Shown one piece after another: positions 61,701-64,000 of a stretch of 64,000 bases of DNA. Under the pieces are notes generated by a model, which was not told the DNA's origin, did no database searches, and saw nothing but the letters and a program-made list of their open reading frames with translations. Source of the DNA: Brachionus plicatilis (taxonomy: Eukaryota; Rotifera; Eurotatoria; Ploima; Brachionidae); assembly GCA_010279815.1 (NCBI GenBank), contig QEOQ01000508.1, forward strand, positions 2,480,457 to 2,544,456. The letters are read 5' to 3'. Position numbers and translations under genes: made by a program. Position 1 is the first letter of the stretch. Every line of letters starts with the position of its first letter.

Positions 61701-64000
61701 GTTGCACACTAGAATCAATTACAACATTGGTGCCACTGATTGAGCTATAAAATGTTTTGTCATACTCAAAAGAAGAACTACGGCTTAGAAACATAAGATT
61801 TGGGGTGAGATAATACCATGGATGAAGTTCTAGTGGAGGACGATCTGATGGTTTTGGGGTCAATGTGGCCACTAGCAAAGCAAGACACACAAACAAAACA
61901 GGTAGCACTATTTCAGCAAAAAAGCCTTTTATATTTCTCTTAAGTCTGTGAAAACGTTTTATTAAAAGTGCATACAACTGCTGTACCGAAACCAAAAGAG
62001 AACTGTTCAATCTTTTCTTGGTATATTCGGAGTATTTTTCCAAAATTTCGGGCGTCAATGTCTGGTTGGCTTTATCAGCCGATTTAAACACCGAAAAAGT
62101 ACTAATTTTCTTTTTTATTTTGCTAAAATTGATGCCACAAAATTTTTTTTCTTTGTCAAATGTGTTCGATTTTGGTTGCTTGGCCAACTTGATGAAAATT
62201 TCCTCCAATGTTGTGTCAGATATGCCGATGCTGTCAATTCCCAAATGGTCCATATTCGACTCGACTTGTTGGAAAAATTTCTCGTAATTTTTGGTAAACT
62301 CGGGTCTGTTCGAAATAGAAAAAGTCATCTCTGAGCCAATGTTCTCAACTAAAATGGCATTTTCAATTCGATCCTTGACAAATTTGCACAAACCAATATC
62401 TTGAGCTTTGTCCAGCGAATTGACCAACTTTTCCTCTTTTTCCAATTGTTCCCTTTCAAAATTGTCCAAATCAATTTCTTCATTTTGGTCCAGAGTATCG
62501 TTTGACGAACGCCTGGTCGGATTCGAATCCGTGCCAAAACTGTACAGCGATCTGGCTCCTGAGTCAGAAGATAGGCCCGAATCAGTTGTTAAACGATTTG
62601 GCATCACCAAATCCGGCTCATTTGCCAGGCTTTTTTTGGCAAATGTCAAATAGTAGCCTTTGCCAAATTTTTGCTTCAAAAAGTAAGAGGTGCCGTGAGC
62701 AATGAGTCGACCATTGGAAATAATGGCGATCCTGTCTCCAAGCACATCTGCCTCGTCCATGTGATGGGTCGAGATTATAATTGTCCTTCCCTCGCGGTAC
62801 TTGAACAACAAGTCCCAAATGCTGCGTCTTCCCGAGGGGTCAACTCCGGCGGAAGGCTCGTCTAGAATGACAGTCTTGGAGCCGCCCACAAACGCCACTG
62901 CCACCGACAACTTTCGCTGCATGCCTCCGGACAAATTTTTCGAAAAGTCATTTTTTTTCGGCCTCAAGCCAGTGTCGTCCAGCATTTTTTCCAGCTCTTT
63001 TTCAGTCGATTTTTTGTCCAGGCCTTTTAGTCTGGCAAAGAACCACAAATGTTCTTTGACAGTCAAGTGCGGAAAGAGCACATTGTGTTGGGGCACGAAG
63101 CCGAGTGATTTTCGAATCGAATCCATTGACTCGGTAATGTCCATGTCTTCGATTAGAGCAGTGCCGGATGTGGGCGAGTACAGCCCTGTGAGCAAATGCA
63201 TGGTTGTGCTTTTTCCGGCACCATTGTGGCCAAGAAAAGCCGAAATTTCGTTTTGGTAAAATTTGACAGATAGACCTTTGAGTGCGTGGTTGTTGCCCCT
63301 TGAATATACTTTATGCAGCTTTTGAATGGTGATGCCAGGCGACGCCTCGTCACCCACAGGCTCCACAGACTCCTCCAGCAATTTTCTGCTCCTGTCATCC
63401 TTGAAGCTTTGCTCGTCCATTTTGATAATTTTGGCCTTTTTTTTTGCTTTCAAAAAAGTCAATTTTTCTGTCAATTTGTCCACCAATTTTCTCAATTTGG
63501 AGTCTTTTTTTCTCTTGGTCGATTCGCCGCACCAGAAAGAAGGCTGCACAGGAAAATACCATCTTCTGGGCACGCCGAACTCGCCCGGCGCAATTCCCTC
63601 AATGTACCAAGTGAGCAGCATGTAGATCAAAGCGTCCATTAGCAAAATAAGCGACAAATAGTTCATGTTAAAAGGGTCCTGATTTGAGTATGGTGTTTGG
63701 TAGAAATTTTGCCAATTGGCACCAATTGATTGTCTCTCGTAGGCGGCAATTATTTCGCAGCCGTAGCTGAACGCCACTGTGCTCGACAAACTGGCTAGAA
63801 ATTTTTGCCATGGCAAAATAACTTCCGAGTAGTTGACCAGGACTGTGTATGGCAGGTAGAGAAGAAAATAAATTATGCCAGCTACTACCGAGGCCAGATT
63901 AGCCTGGTTAAAGAAGACACTGATCAAAAAGCACTGTGTTATGGTCGCTATGGTAAAGCATGTGAAAAACACCAGCAGAACACTAAAGTCGCTATTGGGA
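52771..64000 (-). CDS. ABCA1/4/7-type lipid transporter, 5' part beyond the window
   Basis: Exons seen: >64000-61650, 57387-55363, 53616-53526 and 53473-52771, all in phase. The first covers the end of transmembrane domain 1, [14 protein letters not shown]1 (Walker A GHNGAGKS, signature [12 protein letters not shown], Walker [14 protein letters not shown]-loop STHHMDEAD) and the first helix of domain 2 (LHPW). The junction reads [11 protein letters not shown]. Then come the large extracellular loop ([28 protein letters not shown]), five membrane helices, and NBD2 ([43 protein letters not shown]). VFINFA near the C-terminus matches the conserved VFVNFA of ABCA1 relatives, followed by an acidic tail. 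The family moves phospholipid or sterol across membranes. Both ATP sites look intact. Introns of 4.3 and 1.7 kb are full of transposon remnants. Confidence 0.95.
53905..54018. mobile_element. Small hairpin MITE in an ABCA intron
   Basis: TAACGATCTGCAATTACCGA at the left is inverted at the right (TCGGTAATTGCAGATCGTTA), and the arms continue with CATTGTCGTTAA. It lies directly beside the foldback at 54030, whose target duplication starts 4 bp later. Confidence 0.75.
54030..54620. mobile_element. Foldback element with TATTATTA target duplication
   Basis: Left tip GGTTTTGTGAAG and right tip TTTCACAAAACCC are inverted, and a TAAAAGAACAG word recurs inverted near 54592. TATTATTA flanks both sides (54022-54029, 54621-54628). 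Non-coding, within the ABCA intron. Confidence 0.68.
57720..57764. repeat. Perfect 21-bp-arm hairpin
   Basis: AATTGTTTGTTGTTTTCTTT and its exact inverse are separated by about three bases. A second, shorter hairpin (AATAAAAAGAAAT against ATTTCTTTTTATT) lies directly to the left at about 57690-57717. Possibly the end structure of the decayed element that contains the PIF1-like fragment. Confidence 0.8.
57906..58512 (+). pseudogene. PIF1-like helicase remnant with stop, deletion and frameshift
   Basis: The frame 57906-58229 matches the C-terminal region of PIF1/Helitron-type helicases ([43 protein letters not shown]). After an in-frame stop, the same frame goes on [10 protein letters not shown], which is the PIF1 'R-x-Q-x-P-x-R-L' strand. 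The next conserved stretch, with the KSQG motif, is missing; the fragment resumes in another frame with [21 protein letters not shown] and ends at 58512. The element therefore cannot encode an active helicase. It lies in the 4.3-kb ABCA intron, on the opposite strand. Similar sequences flank it in direct orientation (TTTATTTGTGCCGAACT-like at 57425 and TGTACCGAGCTTAAGTTC-like at 58815). Confidence 0.8.
60059..60264. mobile_element. Inverted-repeat element with AAGTCCAAGTCCGGA ends
   Basis: AAGTCCAAGTCCGGAATTTT at the left faces AAAAGTCCGGACTTGGACTT at the right. The interior is AT-rich and non-coding. The GACTT-rich ends recall the family at 47210-47664. Confidence 0.6.
60705..61495. mobile_element. 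791-bp TIR transposon with GGCAAATT target duplication and a small ORF
   Basis: Ends GGGTCTTGTAACATCTACGG and the inverse of the right end (GGGTCTTGTCACATCTACGA) match over at least 65 bp, continuing through AATTGGCCAGG and TTGAAATTGTCAATCTACGG. The duplication GGCAAATT is perfect (60697-60704, 61496-61503). AATTGGCCAGGTAATTTT is repeated three or four times as a sub-terminal motif at the left and once at the right. It holds the ORF at 61082-61294 and sits in the ABCA intron. Confidence 0.9.
61100..61294 (+). CDS. Small basic protein carried by the TIR transposon
   Basis: The frame opens at TTG (61100), or further left if spliced, and encodes about 64 residues: [14 protein letters not shown], then a strongly basic [16 protein letters not shown] (an AT-hook-like RGR), a Ser/Asn/Asp linker, and a C-terminal YNLRKRNN. 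Such small DNA-binding-like proteins could be the N-terminus of a lost transposase. No ATG start is visible and no catalytic region is present. Expression is unproven. Confidence 0.4.
   Translation: MSQEPIPCHSNVSEVINPSSEIKKKTPKKRGRKSKSQNKDSVDNNDKNSDSNSNPKYNLRKRNN

Noticed and set aside
62018..63642. Several forward frames of 60-150 codons opposite the ABCA exon
   Set aside because: They are antisense shadows of a strongly conserved coding exon with higher GC.

Overview
The window is nuclear DNA of a small animal. It is very AT-rich, genes are split by introns from about 50 bp to several kb with GT-AG borders, and several genes are typical of animals: the fused PAPS synthetase, the SMN-complex helicase Gemin3/DDX20, SPATA6, axonemal dynein light chain 4 and an ABCA1/4/7-type lipid transporter. 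Small introns next to TE-filled ones, a Penelope-type hammerhead ribozyme and many small inverted-repeat transposons would fit a spiralian such as a monogonont rotifer. That placement is inference, not proof.

Left third (2.2-23.4 kb): a cluster of Roco-type genes. Gene 1 (2208-13379, +) was rebuilt here as 17 exons whose splice phases all agree, giving about 1380 residues. It has a weak Roc-like N-terminus, a dynein-heavy-chain stalk/microtubule-binding-like segment, a COR-like region with a Cys-rich tail, an MBT domain and a basic C-terminus. Gene 2 (14278-20994, +) encodes LRRs interrupted by a canonical EF-hand, an intact Roc GTPase, COR, a TIR-like domain and a TIR domain. A third coding block (22485-23350, +) carries a CEHEECWH motif, has no usable ATG, and is in phase with a cryptic donor inside gene 2's last exon. 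This cluster is the best candidate for an undescribed signalling or immune-type system.

Middle (25.2-49.4 kb): a coiled-coil/seven-blade WD40 protein (-) diverges from a retinol-dehydrogenase-like SDR (+). Then come an intronless protein of four tandem ~115-residue repeats with a myristoylation-type N-terminus (+), SPATA6 (-), PAPS synthetase (-), DDX20 (+) and DNAL4 (-). The last two converge with 36 bp between stop codons. SPATA6 and DNAL4 belong to sperm/ciliary structures, PAPSS supplies the sulfate donor PAPS, and DDX20 belongs to snRNP assembly. No operon-like logic links them.

Right end (50.5-64 kb): a hAT transposase remnant and GC-rich inverted repeats, then the 3' part of an ABCA transporter (-) that runs off the right edge. 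Its introns hold a decayed PIF1-like helicase and several transposons.

Interspersed throughout are foldback/MITE elements, many with clear target-site duplications (mostly 8-9 bp, one 11 bp, one TA, one TTA). I saw no tRNA, rRNA or CRISPR array. Exon borders were placed by eye from frame, phase and family similarity, without transcripts.
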